Positions 1-10,112 are shown, numbered from the stretch's first letter. The stretch: 64,000 nucleotides of DNA from Physcia stellaris (GCA_018902385.1 JABSSW010000026.1:186001-250000), one strand, 5' to 3'. Numbers and translations are program-made. Notes: a model not told the origin generated them from the sequence alone.

Positions 1-859
1 CAGGAATGGAATATGATTGGAAAGTGGCAGGGAGGATCGCAATAGCATCCGACTGTCGTGCCCTCCCCTTCCTCGTAAGTCACATCTAATCTTGGACACG
101 GTGGACATACAACATAACAGCCACAATTAGCGTGGAGTTGGACCGTTGTGTGAGACATCAATTTTCTCGAATTTGCTAGATCTTGGGGCCTGTGCTAATT
201 GGGATAGGCTGCAGCTGACGTGGAGGGTATCAATAATATCAGAGAGGAATGGCCATATATACACCATGCAGATGATGTTTGCCTTCAGCTGATTTTAAGC
301 AATCTTTTCCCCCACCGGAACTGCATTAGCATCATCTACATCTTTTCGCCCGGGCACCAACAAATTGGGGATGATCAAGATCAGCCTATGAAAGTCGACA
401 GGTTTATTAGATTGAATATGAGATATCCAAGTTTTGCCGGATAGTATATGTTGGCAGCCAGCTAAGCCAACAACGCATCATCCGTAGCTGTTCTGATCTG
501 GTTTGTCTTGATGAGAACAAAGTCTCTGGCAGAGATAAGCTTCCAGTCAGTGATCCACGTCAATGCTGACATTGATAACTAGGTTCTCCTTCTCTGCTAT
601 TGTAAAGACAAAGTTACACAGCAAGAGGTAGACTCGCTTGGTTCGAAGCACAATGCATAGTTTGAAACCACAAAAAAGAATGAAAGATCGGAGACTATAG
701 TCGATATTGAAATGACTTCATCTCGGTCGATACTTGGCTCTCACCCGTGAACCAAATAACGGCAATAGCCGCACAATACTAGGCATACTCAACAACGCTG
801 TCAAACCCATTTCAAATCTAATATCAGTCATCACACATAAGCCTCCGCCGTTTAGCTTC
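1..859. other. Gene-free left edge
   Basis: I see no coding region with a credible start, splice signals or family resemblance. The short open frames here have no compositional or motif support. A possible terminal extension of the gene at 860-1504 (minus strand) was looked for between 700 and 860 and not found. Confidence 0.4.
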
Positions 860-1504
860 TCATCTTCCCTGCATATTTGGCTTCTTGCTCTGCGCGTTTT
901 CCTTTCTGTTTCCCCGACGCTTGCCTTTATTGCGTCGTCTTTTCCTACTTGTATTACGCTTTAAGCTTTCAGCTTCTTCGTTCTCTTTAAAACCGTTTGA
1001 TGATTTTGATTTATAAGATCTGCTTCGGTTGCTTGGCCCAGGACTTGGCGACTCTGATCTGGAAGACCTGCGTTGGTGGCTTGGCCCAGCAAGTGGATCT
1101 TTTGAGACACGATGAGTCGCTTCTCCTCGGTCTTTGGCTCCCGATGACTCTGCTTGGCTTTCCCTCGGATCATCGAATGGCGGGGACCCTACCTTTGGGG
1201 GTGTTCCGCGCTTGTCTATTTTCCTCCCTCTAAGGGAACCAGGCTCTCGGTCGTTTGGCGTTGATTTCGGGCGGCGAGACTTGTTGTGTGGATCGTTGCC
1301 ACTTGCTTCTGACTCGTCGCATGATTCATCTGACTGGTCTGGATCACAGGGGTAGAATGCAGCACCGAGCCGACAAGGATCTTCGCATCCGCATTCGATC
1401 AGAGTGCTTCCGTCGTCTTGATGCGTAGACCTGAGGCGGGGGCATTGTTGACATTGAACACGGCATCCACAGTCAGACTGGAGGTAGGCTGTTGGGCGAT
1501 ACAT
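860..1504 (-). CDS. Cys-rich CxCx6C family protein, basic C-terminus (gene A)
   Basis: A 214-residue protein from an intronless frame. The N-terminus carries the CxCx6C module (C12, C14, C21; CGCRVQCQQC), then a second Cys group (ECGCEDPC, later FYPC) at the same relative place as in the larger relative at 4505-6181. The rest is low-complexity, rich in Ser, Arg, Lys and acidic residues, ending in a strongly basic stretch (RKRRRNKGKRR). Unlike the relatives at 2698 and 4505 it has no C-terminal membrane segment, so it may be soluble or nuclear, or the last exon may be missed. The start is chosen because this Met lies just before the module, as in the other members. Function unknown; I know no named family with this arrangement. 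Confidence 0.55.
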   Translation of the reverse strand: MYRPTAYLQSDCGCRVQCQQCPRLRSTHQDDGSTLIECGCEDPCRLGAAFYPCDPDQSDESCDESEASGNDPHNKSRRPKSTPNDREPGSLRGRKIDKRGTPPKVGSPPFDDPRESQAESSGAKDRGEATHRVSKDPLAGPSHQRRSSRSESPSPGPSNRSRSYKSKSSNGFKENEEAESLKRNTSRKRRRNKGKRRGNRKENAQSKKPNMQGR

Positions 1505-2226
1505 TCTTTGTTTTTTAATCTCGTGTTACTGGGCTCAGGCGGAAACGAGATGCTGGGGTTTAATCTCTTTATACAGACCGAGAGAGGCTGTCTTTCTGTG
1601 TCTGTAGGTGCGGTTTGCCCATTTCGCATTCGTAGCAGTGTTTTCTTCGACCACTGCTCTGGCATGTTTGTCACAGATATCTGATGGGTGAGGTGTGCAG
1701 CTTCCGTGGCATTACGAACAGCAGGAAGGTCCACATCAGAAACTCAGGAATCTGACAAACCTGGATCGATTGCGAGGAGATGGTTATGCAGCATCACAAG
1801 TCTTGCACTTAATCTACTAGCTAGCCCGACGGAGAGTCATCGGTTGGCCATACTTTTGCTGCCCGTCGTCAAAGTCATCCCAATAACAACTCCCAGTTTC
1901 TTATGTTACTGCCTCAGATCAGCGCACCAGAAATTCAAGTTATTTTTTAACTTGGTAATAGACACATCAACCATTCGTTGGCAACGCGTGAGCAATGTGA
2001 ATTGTTGCCGAGAAACGGAGTAATCAATAATTAGCTTCTTGGAAGCTAACAATGAGCAGCACTCACACTAATGCTCTGTTTAATTCGATGCAACATCAAA
2101 TTGTCAGGGTTAACAAAGCGATGTATCTAGCCAAAGACGTTTACTTGTGGATTTTTTGGATATTTGCAGGGGTTTTCTTGTCGAATGGCGGAGGGCCGAT
2201 CTGGGTCACTCGTTGCCGCAGCGGTT
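1505..2226. other. Intergenic, upstream of gene A
   Basis: No gene recognised. It should contain the promoter of the minus-strand Cys-rich gene at 860-1504. The next feature to the right is a MITE copy. Confidence 0.4.
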
Positions 2227-2384
2227 ATCCCATGGTCTGGTAATAAGTGATGCTCCCGCCTTGGGACGAAATCAAAAGATGATGTTGTATTCATGTCAGT
2301 TTCATAAGCTTTGTGCCAAACACGGGTAAGCGTGTTATCATATTGGGTGTATCGATGGGAAAGCACCACACCAGACCATGGGAT
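2227..2384 (-). mobile_element. MITE copy 1 (short, ~158 bp)
   Basis: Bounded by inverted termini ATCCCATGGTCTGGT and ACCAGACCATGGGAT with T and A just outside, so the ends read TATCCC...GGGATA. The left end carries the TAATAAGTG subterminal sequence that marks the right end of other copies, so this copy is inverted relative to the copies at 6913, 9899 and 11440. It shares the internal blocks 'tttgtgccaaacacgggtaa' and 'atattgggtgtatcgatg' (reverse strand) but is about 50 bp shorter. No coding capacity. Non-autonomous, probably mobilised by a Tc1/mariner-type transposase because of the TA flank. Confidence 0.85.
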
Positions 2385-2697
2385 ACAACGAGAGAGCCCA
2401 TAAGAAAAAAGGGCTGAAAACATAGAGAGGAGAGTGGCAATACATGTATAAATCACTGCTCTGGAATTGTTCTGCCGCTACCATTTCCCACAAAGTATGG
2501 CTGCGACGAGTTCGAACAAAGTAGACAACGTCTAATGATCAATTCCCTCCCCCAAAAAATCAGAACATAAGCACGCGTTTCCGATTCCTCCCGCCTTGAT
2601 CCAATTCAGCCAGACGTCCTTCCCCATCCCAGAAATCATCACCGCGGAGCTTTTCCCCCATACATAGCTTAAAGAATGGTAATACCGCAACATCCTG
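2385..2697. other. Intergenic between MITE copy 1 and gene D
   Basis: No gene seen. It holds the 3' flank of the minus-strand gene at 2698-3459. Confidence 0.4.
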
Positions 2698-3459
2698 CTA
2701 CCTTCTCATTACCATGCCGCACAGCAAGCCCAAAGCAAAGACCAAGACAGGAAAGACCTCCACCAGACTTTCCCCACGGTTCAGCCAACGCCGTCTCCGA
2801 CAAACGCAAAAAGCCCCCGGCTGACCACATCGCGCGCAATTGCTGGTGCTCCAACAGTAAGAGTCATCATAAAGTGCCACTCGAGAGGGCTGCAAAAACC
2901 CATGCTCAGAACGACGAGGGTCTACAGAGCAGCGACTGCAGCAAGACTGCTCGTTATAAGATGTGAATCCCGAAGTTGCACCCGTGGACGAGGGAGCCCC
3001 CGGGCTTGAACAATAAGGACACTGGGATCGACTGTCAGCGGACTCGGGAGTGAAAGTGACGGACCGTGTGTGTCTGCAGTAATCCGTTGGCTGGTCGTCA
3101 TCCGAGCTGATATCGAATGCGGACCGCTCAGCGTTGTTCTCCTTGTGCCCCTCTTCTTCTTCTTCGCTCAACTCCTTGCGAGAGGACATGGACATGATAT
3201 GATTAAATCGACGAGGTGGATCCCAAGCTGGGTTTGGGGAACCTTGGGACTGTGGCCATAGGAGGTTAGCGTTCATGGCAAGAAGAAGGGGAAGGCAGGG
3301 AGAGAGACATACCGTATACTCGAACGCGAGACCACAGTTGGATTGGATTAGGATACCGCCAGAGGGCTCACGACAGATCTTCACGGCGTCTTCGTAGAGG
3401 TTGTTGTTGCAGGGGTTGTAGATCAGCGTGCAGGTGCAGCCTGAAGCGCGGATTATCAT
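2698..3459 (-). CDS. Cys-rich CxCx6C family protein with C-terminal membrane anchor (gene D)
   Basis: Two exons, 3459-3313 and 3249-2698, joined across a 63-bp intron (GTATGT donor, GCTAAC branch site, CACAG acceptor), give about 232 residues. The start Met precedes the family module (C8, C10, C17; CTCTLIYNPC). The middle is acidic and Ser-rich. The C-terminal third holds a series of Cys pairs (CPYC, CCSRC, CARC, CVC) that look like metal ligands. The protein ends in one hydrophobic helix (VEVFPVLVFALGLLCGMV) followed by MRR, a tail-anchored layout like that of the protein at 4505-6181. Because the intron length is a multiple of three and the frame stays open, an unspliced read-through is possible, but the splice signals are strong. 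Function unknown. Confidence 0.6.
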   Translation of the reverse strand: MIIRASGCTCTLIYNPCNNNLYEDAVKICREPSGGILIQSNCGLAFEYTVCLSPCLPLLLAMNANLLWPQSQGSPNPAWDPPRRFNHIMSMSSRKELSEEEEEGHKENNAERSAFDISSDDDQPTDYCRHTRSVTFTPESADSRSQCPYCSSPGAPSSTGATSGFTSYNEQSCCSRCSVDPRRSEHGFLQPSRVALYDDSYCWSTSNCARCGQPGAFCVCRRRRWLNRGESLVEVFPVLVFALGLLCGMVMRR

Positions 3460-3990
3460 TTTGGGAGTTTGGTTCAGGAAGAAGATGGTATAGAGAGAGA
3501 ATAATAAGAATGGGGAGAAGAAGCGAGAGTATTTATGGAGAGTTGACGCCACGTTGGGGCACCAGTGACGACGAGGTGTTACAGCTCGTTGCCATGTGAG
3601 CTTGCTGTCAGATAGAGTTTTTGGGAGGTTTTGCTGACAGCAGAGATGACCACGGATGCGATATATGAGTTGTTGGTCTTGTGTTGAATAGCGAATGCGG
3701 ACAACGAGCGACGATGCAGCGATATTGATGACGTATAGTAGAATTGCATCACGTCTCACCTCGTCGACATCAGGCCGGCGCAAGAAAATCAAACTTGACA
3801 CCAGTCTTGCGACCTAAAAAGAGAGGAAGGGACATGTCACTAAGACACAAGTTATCAGCTCATGAATCCATCAGCAAGTCCGTACCGGATCTGAATCAAG
3901 TGGGAAGAGGATTTAAAACATGAATATTGCGTCACTGGATAGGTTGGCTGCTGTGAAAACCGATTTACACTTTTCTTTCGTCAAAATTTC
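3460..3990. other. Intergenic, promoter side of gene D
   Basis: No gene seen. The open frame that extends upstream of 3459 in gene D's frame has no family resemblance and is better read as 5' flank. Confidence 0.4.
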
Positions 3991-4199
3991 TATCCCATGG
4001 TCTGGTGTGGTGCTATCTTGCTTCTGATGCGTCGTCATTAGCACATTTTTTATAACAAAACGCATAACTGTATTTGACATAAAGCATATGAAAACGACAT
4101 AAAGATGATATCATTTTCTGTTTTTGTCTCAAGTCGGATATTCGCAGGTCGATCGATATGTCACAAAAATTAGCATCACTTACTACCAGACCATGGGAT
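3991..4199 (+). mobile_element. MITE copy 2 (~209 bp)
   Basis: The left end TATCCCATGGTCTGGT and right end ACCAGACCATGGGAT are intact. The inside is the most diverged copy but keeps GTGTGGTGCTATCTTGC, the AAAGCATATG block and TTAGCATCACTTA before the right end. The left flank is T while the right flank is G, so the TA duplication is not perfect. No coding capacity. Confidence 0.85.
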
Positions 4200-4504
4200 G
4201 ACTCCTTAACGAAGAAATTTGACTCGTGGCCTCAGCCAGTTGTCCTTTTTGACTCACCAGTCCGTGGAAGCGCGAACATGTGTCTTAATATTTACGAAAA
4301 GGCTATCACTCGTTATACCAAGTCTAAGACACACTTAGCATTACAGGAGAATTCGAGGAACAATTGTCGAGAAGAGTATCATGATAGCGTCAGAAATGAA
4401 GCCAGAAGTAACTCTTGTTCCTCCTAGCTCAATTCTTCATCCTGACCATGAACAAAGCAACATGCATGTAAAAAAGAAAAGTGAAAATTCTGACCTCTCT
4501 ACCA

Positions 4505-6181
4505 TTACCTGAATAGGCTACCTGCAACCAAAGTTATAACTACCACTAATACGGCAAAATAGGAAAATACCTTCAGCGTGTCTCCATTTGCATGACCACT
4601 GTGACTTCTCCTCTGGTGAGGCGGATCTCTCTCCATCGGTTGGGATGGCAAGTATGGTACGCAGACACCATTTGTTGCGTGGTCTCCGCTTCGGCTGTAA
4701 AGCATACGCCCTGATCCACCTCCCTTCAAAGGCGACATGAGGTTTGAGTTATCTCCGGGTACAGACTCCCGCCGGTAGTAGCCAGGCCTTGAGACATGGT
4801 TATCTTTTAGAGAAACTTTGAACCTGTCACTTGAACTATTTGCATGACGGGTACGCTCCAGGACATTGGCGTTGCGAAAGTTTGTTACCGGACCCCGTAT
4901 CGTAGCCTCTGCATTGGAAGCAGCAGACATTGGACGACTCACACCACCCCAACTGCGACAAGAGCTTCGTCTTCGTGGAACCCGAAGCTGAGAACCCAAT
5001 AACGGGGTAGAAGTTTTTTCCTGCGCGAAAATGGTTGCCGCAGCCTGGGGTTTATCATTGGGTCTTCGACGACATACATGACCTGCGGCATTGGAATCCG
5101 TCGGGTGTTGGGCAGTCACTGGAGGACCGGCGTAAGAATCCCGTGTAGACATTGCTGGCTGATCTTCCATAGCTTCCTCGAAATCTCGAGAATTGGTGAT
5201 ATCTACGTTTTTACTAAGTGTCCCTGTGGGATCCCCCAGATGAGTGTCATCTACGTTGTCCGAATGAAAAATCATGAGCAGGGTTCTTGCAGCCTGTTCA
5301 TCAATGGTTGAGCTTTCGGGCGCAGCAGCTCCATGGATAATACTTGCTCTCGCCTGGGCTCTTTGCAGAGTCGGTGGATTTTGCATGTTAGTAAGCGGCA
5401 TTGAGCGCCCTTCAGGAGCATGCAGATCGTTAGGGAATACAGGCCTGGCCGTTTCATTTTGTCGTCTTTGTTGCTGCTGTTCTCGAGTAGCCATGTTTGA
5501 CAACACTTCGATCTCTTCAGGCTGTTGTGAAGCTGTCAAAGGGTATTCGTCCGCATTGTATCGGTGATTCCAACTGTCCTCAAGATCACCCGTGTCAAGA
5601 TGCCCATTCATGAAGGTTTGTGTACTCTCAGACGGTCCAGCAGCCTCATGCTGATGTGCATCAGGATTATCTAGTAGCGTAGCACCTTGAGCTTGCCCAG
5701 ACACGTTGAGGTCAAGATCAGATGGCTGAACAATTGTGCTGCCTGATCCAAGCAACTGTTGACATGGGGGGTTAGGCTGTTCTTGACAGGGTACCAACTC
5801 AATAAGACATCCGCAGTTGATTCTAAAGCGGCTGGTTCTGTTAAAGTCGATTCGAAAGCCGTCTGATGGATGAATCGTCCGCAGACTATTGAAGCCTTCA
5901 CAATGCTGGAATTGGAAAAAGCAATTATTGCAGTGGGGAACATTGATTCGCTGCTGTTGAAAATTTTGGTCATGACCCCAGATCATGATTGGAGAATACA
6001 TGCAATCGTAAAATACGATTGAAGAGCCACATCCGCCACTAGCACAGATGCACTGGATTGAGATGCACCCATCATTCTTGGTGGAAAAGGTATGATAATT
6101 ACAAGGCTGACATTGAATGTAGCATTTGCAACGGATGGCTTGAATCTTCACCGTTGTGAGCGGCTGCGGTATACGCTGCAT
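4505..6181 (-). CDS. Large Cys-rich CxCx6C family protein, tail-anchored (gene B)
   Basis: Single exon, 558 residues from the Met at 6181. The frame is open further upstream, but this Met is preferred because the following residues (MQRIPQPLTTVKIQAIRCKC) align with the start of the gene at 7622-8650, with the first module at C18-C27 in both. A second module lies at C123-C132 (CGCLIELVPC), with further Cys between (IQCICASGGC, YDC, HCNNC). Residues from about 150 to 530 are disordered in character, Ser/Gln/Asn/Pro/Arg-rich. The last ~21 residues form one membrane helix (VFSYFAVLVVVITLVAGSLF) followed by Arg. Probably tail-anchored with the Cys-rich head in the cytosol, or type I if an unrecognised signal exists; none is visible. 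Function unknown. Confidence 0.6.
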   Translation of the reverse strand: MQRIPQPLTTVKIQAIRCKCYIQCQPCNYHTFSTKNDGCISIQCICASGGCGSSIVFYDCMYSPIMIWGHDQNFQQQRINVPHCNNCFFQFQHCEGFNSLRTIHPSDGFRIDFNRTSRFRINCGCLIELVPCQEQPNPPCQQLLGSGSTIVQPSDLDLNVSGQAQGATLLDNPDAHQHEAAGPSESTQTFMNGHLDTGDLEDSWNHRYNADEYPLTASQQPEEIEVLSNMATREQQQQRRQNETARPVFPNDLHAPEGRSMPLTNMQNPPTLQRAQARASIIHGAAAPESSTIDEQAARTLLMIFHSDNVDDTHLGDPTGTLSKNVDITNSRDFEEAMEDQPAMSTRDSYAGPPVTAQHPTDSNAAGHVCRRRPNDKPQAAATIFAQEKTSTPLLGSQLRVPRRRSSCRSWGGVSRPMSAASNAEATIRGPVTNFRNANVLERTRHANSSSDRFKVSLKDNHVSRPGYYRRESVPGDNSNLMSPLKGGGSGRMLYSRSGDHATNGVCVPYLPSQPMERDPPHQRRSHSGHANGDTLKVFSYFAVLVVVITLVAGSLFR

Positions 6182-6466
6182 CTTGTACAGTCTGCTTTTC
6201 CAATTTATTAATAACGCATTTAATATAGTGGCCTCTAGAGCCGTTCTTATATCATGGTATAGAAATAGACTTGTAACGTTGTAGCTGTTGTACAACCCGT
6301 TTACGGCGTACGGTATGTCCGTCATCAGTGACATGGCTCGATTGATCATGATGGGTCCGCCGCCAAACATGTCAATGAACCTAGAATCTTCGATCAAAGT
6401 TACGATTTCGCTCTAGGTCTATCTGCCAAACATTGCTGATAGATTAAAGGACAGTCTGTCGGCTGG

Positions 6467-6950
6467 TTAGATCAAACACCTCATCATTGGCAAGATTTGG
6501 CATTGTTGACACCGACACAAGCAATCGCTGGAGGCCCCAGGTGTCTCATCAGAACAGTCGTCAGCAAACTTCAATAAGATATACAACGCGTTGTATCTGA
6601 GAGCGCCTACGGGTAACGGTGTCATCACGGCCTGTAGACACAGCAGCCACAGACGTATTTCTTGACGAACCGTGCCATTGTACATTTTGAGGACCCACGG
6701 GATTGCTTTCAGACTTCCGAGAAGCAACGTCTGGGGGCGGCAAGCCTGAGAAAAAGTCCCTAGAGCCGGTGGCATGCTCCATCGTCTCACGAGGTCTTTT
6801 AATGAGACATCCCCCCAACCGAGACGATCCCTCAATCCTACAACAATTGTCAGCACAGCTCGGGTATCGAGTAACATGAATGCACGCGTTCTGCGAAAGT
6901 AGTTTTATCTGGTATCCCATGGTCTGGTGTGATGCTATCTTGCCTTTCAT
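6467..6950 (-). pseudogene. Fragment of the Cys-rich family (possible remnant E)
   Basis: Two overlapping minus-strand frames each keep part of a family-like protein. One ends in SDCLCRCQQCQ, matching SDCGCRVQCQQC of the gene at 860-1504 with two residues deleted. The other is rich in Ser/Arg with several Cys (SCADNCC). Neither frame gives a complete member, and a stop follows the Cys module within ten residues. It could also be a real gene with introns I did not resolve. Confidence 0.3.
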
Positions 6951-7122
6951 GCATCGTCATCGATACACCCAATATGATAACACGTTTACCCGTGTTTGGC
7001 ACAAAGCATACACAGAGGACATGAAGACAACATCATCTTTTGATTTTTTCCCAAGTCGGGTAATCGTAGATCCGTCGGTGTTTCTTGAAAATTAGCATCA
7101 CTTATTACCAGACCATGGGATA
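6913..7122 (+). mobile_element. MITE copy 3 (~210 bp, TA flanks intact)
   Basis: Ends TATCCCATGGTCTGGT and ACCAGACCATGGGATA are perfect inverted repeats with TA on both sides. Inside are the shared blocks CGATACACCCAATATGATAA, CCCGTGTTTGGCACAAAGCA, GAAGACAACATCAT and GTCGGGTAATCGTAGATC. The right subterminal sequence is CACTTATT. This is the best reference copy. The TA target site points to a Tc1/mariner-type source. Confidence 0.9.
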
Positions 7123-7621
7123 GCTCCTCGAATCCCAAGCCCATCTCCTTCCTCGCCTCCTATCCTTAGCACAAGCCATTCCCAGCTATCAGCTAGCTCA
7201 GTCTGCATGCCATAACAATTACCATGTCCAGGGGATCATTATGCTGCAATTGATTGAATAGATGCATCGCGCGGCATCCAGACCTATATTACGTATCCCA
7301 TCGAGGTCATCAAAAATTATAATTCTCTTAAGTAGAAGCCCACGTGGGAATCGGGTCTTGTATGCCGCCAATTACCCAAAACTGTAATACTATTTGTAAA
7401 AGAAAACAACAGCACTGCATGATCAATAGCTAAGACTCTGGATATTGATAATCATCCTCAACGCTGCTGTAAAACGACCTTCGTGGCTTTGCCCAAATAG
7501 GCCACCTGCGACCATAACGAAATATTAATTCAAGCTAATTACCACTGTCGTTCATCTCAGGTAAGCAAGTTCTGGTCCTTCGATCCGGGTGACAATCTGG
7601 ATACGTAGTCATAACCCTTTT
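7123..7621. other. Intergenic with an eroded membrane-tail remnant
   Basis: Near 7490-7545 the minus strand carries MVAGGLFG and GTGGTAATTAGCTTGAA, resembling the nucleotide and protein sequence of the membrane tail of the gene at 4505-6181 (VVVITLVAGSLF), but with an in-frame stop and shifted phase. It looks like the lost 3' end of the gene at 7622-8650. Nothing else recognised. Confidence 0.4.
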
Positions 7622-8650
7622 TCAATCATAGCCGTCATTGTACGATAAAGCGGCTGATCCAGGCTCTTCCAAGGGTGACATCCGAACAGAAGCATCTGTC
7701 GCGGCGTCATAATGGTGACAGAAAACAGCTCCAGATGCATCCTCCTCCCTCAGAGCAGTATGACGGTCACTATTTGGGCTATCATTGTAGAGATCGAAAG
7801 GGCCTGAGGGATTAGCTTCGTGAAGATCTGGTATTGGAACCCATGTCACCGCCTCTGCGTCAAAATCACCGGGAGCAGCTGGCGGTCGGCCCACATTAGC
7901 CCAATCGCGAGCACGGCTTCGCGCTGGTGCATACCCAAAATGATGACTCATCAAAGAAATAGTCGAGTCTTGAGGTTGAAGAGCGGATTCGGGAATAGTC
8001 AGGGTTTCGGCTGGGTTTTGACTGGGTGTCTGTCGGTCGGCAGTATCTATCTGTTGAATCGCTGATCCTTCATGTATTCCGGATCTATCTAGTGGGAACA
8101 CTCCGACAAAATGGCCGACATTAGAGGTTGAGGGATTCGGAAGATCAGGAAACAATACAGATCCAAGATCTGGCATCTGGCACTCTTGAGATTCCATGAT
8201 GTTTGCAGGACCGACATCAGCTCCTTCAAATGACCTGGGACTCGCGCGACGAAGCTGTGCATCCTTGATCCAATGTTCTCGACAAAGAATCAATCGAAGA
8301 GAACAGCCGCAAAGAGCGAATTGACAGCCTATATGTGGCGGAGCGAGATCGATCAACATACCAAGACATGGGCATGAGTACATATCGAAAAACGCAGGGC
8401 TTCCAGGTATGCGGAAACAGGTTCGTGAAAAGGTTGGGTAAAAGTCCCCGAACCATTCTCGGTGAGAGGTAGAGTTGTAGTATCCTATTGAAGCGCCCGA
8501 TATGGTAGTAGAACAGTCACAGCTCATTCCGACGTACCCGTTGTTTTTAGTATAGAAGTCATGGTTCCCGCATGGTCGAGCTTGGATAAAGCAGTCGCAA
8601 CGAGTAGCATGGATAGCAACAGCAGTGGCAGCGTGCTGGGGTTGTGACAT
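7622..8650 (-). CDS. Cys-rich CxCx6C family protein, lacking the membrane tail (gene C)
   Basis: Single exon, 342 residues from the Met at 8650, chosen because MSQPQHAATAVAIHATRCDC matches the start of the gene at 4505-6181. The first module is C18-C27 (CDCFIQARPC) and the second C114-C123 (CGCSLRLILC); further Cys occur around CPC near residue 93. The following ~200 residues are low-complexity. The end (RMSPLEEPGS) still matches MSPLKGGGSG of the relative, after which this frame stops. A decayed copy of the relative's membrane tail lies just downstream (7490-7545), so the protein is probably truncated compared with its paralogue. Function unknown. Confidence 0.55.
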   Translation of the reverse strand: MSQPQHAATAVAIHATRCDCFIQARPCGNHDFYTKNNGYVGMSCDCSTTISGASIGYYNSTSHREWFGDFYPTFSRTCFRIPGSPAFFDMYSCPCLGMLIDLAPPHIGCQFALCGCSLRLILCREHWIKDAQLRRASPRSFEGADVGPANIMESQECQMPDLGSVLFPDLPNPSTSNVGHFVGVFPLDRSGIHEGSAIQQIDTADRQTPSQNPAETLTIPESALQPQDSTISLMSHHFGYAPARSRARDWANVGRPPAAPGDFDAEAVTWVPIPDLHEANPSGPFDLYNDSPNSDRHTALREEDASGAVFCHHYDAATDASVRMSPLEEPGSAALSYNDGYD

Positions 8651-9705
8651 TTTTAATCGTTTGTGCTGAAAGTTGATCAAGGTAGTCTAAAGTACATAGA
8701 TAAACCTGTCTGAAAGACTTGTTTTATACTGCGTGAGCGAGTCATTATATTCGTGTCTCGAAAATCCATGACTGCTTCGTTCTCTCAACAGTCATCAGCA
8801 CATGCCTCGTCATCGCTCTCGGACATTTCGGCCCTCAAGCGGAACACATAGTTCGGGGTTTCCTGTGTTGTATATCTGACCAGGGATACTAGACTCATCA
8901 GACATCTCATGATTATCATCTTAAAGCGCCTTACTGCAAGCCCTGATAAATTGTGGGGATACTGGATGCGTCTTGTTTCGGAGATCGACCATGGAGCATC
9001 TGCTGGCATGGTCATTGGTATCCTCAACGCAGTTTGTGATTAGCGATTTGTATATATCTGCCACATCTGTAGTTTCGTACTACTGTTGAAAGATCACAAT
9101 GGTTACCTATACCTTTCTAGCAACACCTGTCTCGTTGTGTGGTCGAGTGACAAACTGTGGTTACAAATCATGGCACATCGGACAGACAACTTCCTGACCA
9201 GTATTGGGGCGAAATTAGCTAGAAGAGCTTACACATTCCACTTCAACGCTCGTTTGATGGTAACAGAAAAGCTCTCATCGAAGCTACCTGTTTTCACGTT
9301 CCCAAAAGAGATCTAGAAACACGGATCCTGCATAGGCTGGAAGAGCGCTGTGCACACTTGATGTCGCTGCTTGACGGTAGTAGATCATTGCCTTCCATGT
9401 CGGTATCCCTTCCAGGTCAGCAGTTCAGCTCTTAGACATGGTTTTCCTTGGAGTACTCTGTTTCTTCCGGCATCTATTTCCAGAAGGTCTATCGACACTT
9501 GAAGGCGAACATGGACATGCTCATTTGACTTATCACACAGATGGCTACCCCAAATAGTGTCGATCTCCAGAGGAAAGTCTTGGTAGAGTGTTGTTAACAT
9601 TCGAAAGGCGAGACCAAGTCACCCGGAAGAACTCTGATATTGGCATCTCCTAGTAAACATCACGGTCTTCGAGAGCAATAATGGATGCAGAAGCATGAAG
9701 GATGA
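8651..9705. other. Intergenic, no gene recognised
   Basis: Contains only short open frames. A minus-strand frame at 8785-9027 ends in an acidic Cys-containing tail but shows no family module. I see no repeats or RNA gene here. Confidence 0.35.
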
Positions 9706-9730
9706 TATCCCATCGTCTGGTAATAAGTGG
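9706..9730 (-). mobile_element. MITE fragment (copy 4, one end only)
   Basis: TATCCCATCGTCTGGTAATAAGTG is the right end of the MITE in inverted orientation, with one mismatch in the CCATGG core. The sequence to the right does not continue into the element, so this is a solo end or a heavily deleted copy. Confidence 0.65.
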
Positions 9731-9898
9731 ACAGTGTACTTGCAATCCTCTCACTCTGAGCAACTTTGATAGAAACGGTCATGATCAGAGACCATCATCA
9801 TTGGGCCCCTAGATCCTGCGGTTGACAGAGCCGCATCACCAGCTGGAATTATCACAATCCAGTAAACTCCGGTCTCCCTACGGTGGATGAGCAAGCTG

Positions 9899-10112
9899 TA
9901 TCCCATGGTCTGGTGTGGTGCTATCTTGCCTGCAATGCATTGCCATCAATACACCCAAATTGATTACACGCTTACCCGTGTTTGGCACAAAGCATATGCA
10001 GACAACCTGATGACGATATGAAAGTGAAATGAAGACAACATCATTTTTTGATTCAGCCCGAAACCGGGTAATCGTAGATCTGTCGGTGGATCCTAAAAAT
10101 AAGCACACCACT
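9899..10112 (+). mobile_element. MITE copy 5, right terminus lost
   Basis: The left end TATCCCATGGTCTGGTGTGG is intact. The internal blocks match the copy at 11440-11671 closely (TGCATTGCCATCAATACACC, GAAGACAACATCATTTT, GGGTAATCGTAGATCTGT, CCTAAAAATAAGCAC). After AAGCAC the expected right inverted repeat is replaced by unrelated sequence, so the right boundary is approximate and the copy is probably immobile. Confidence 0.8.
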
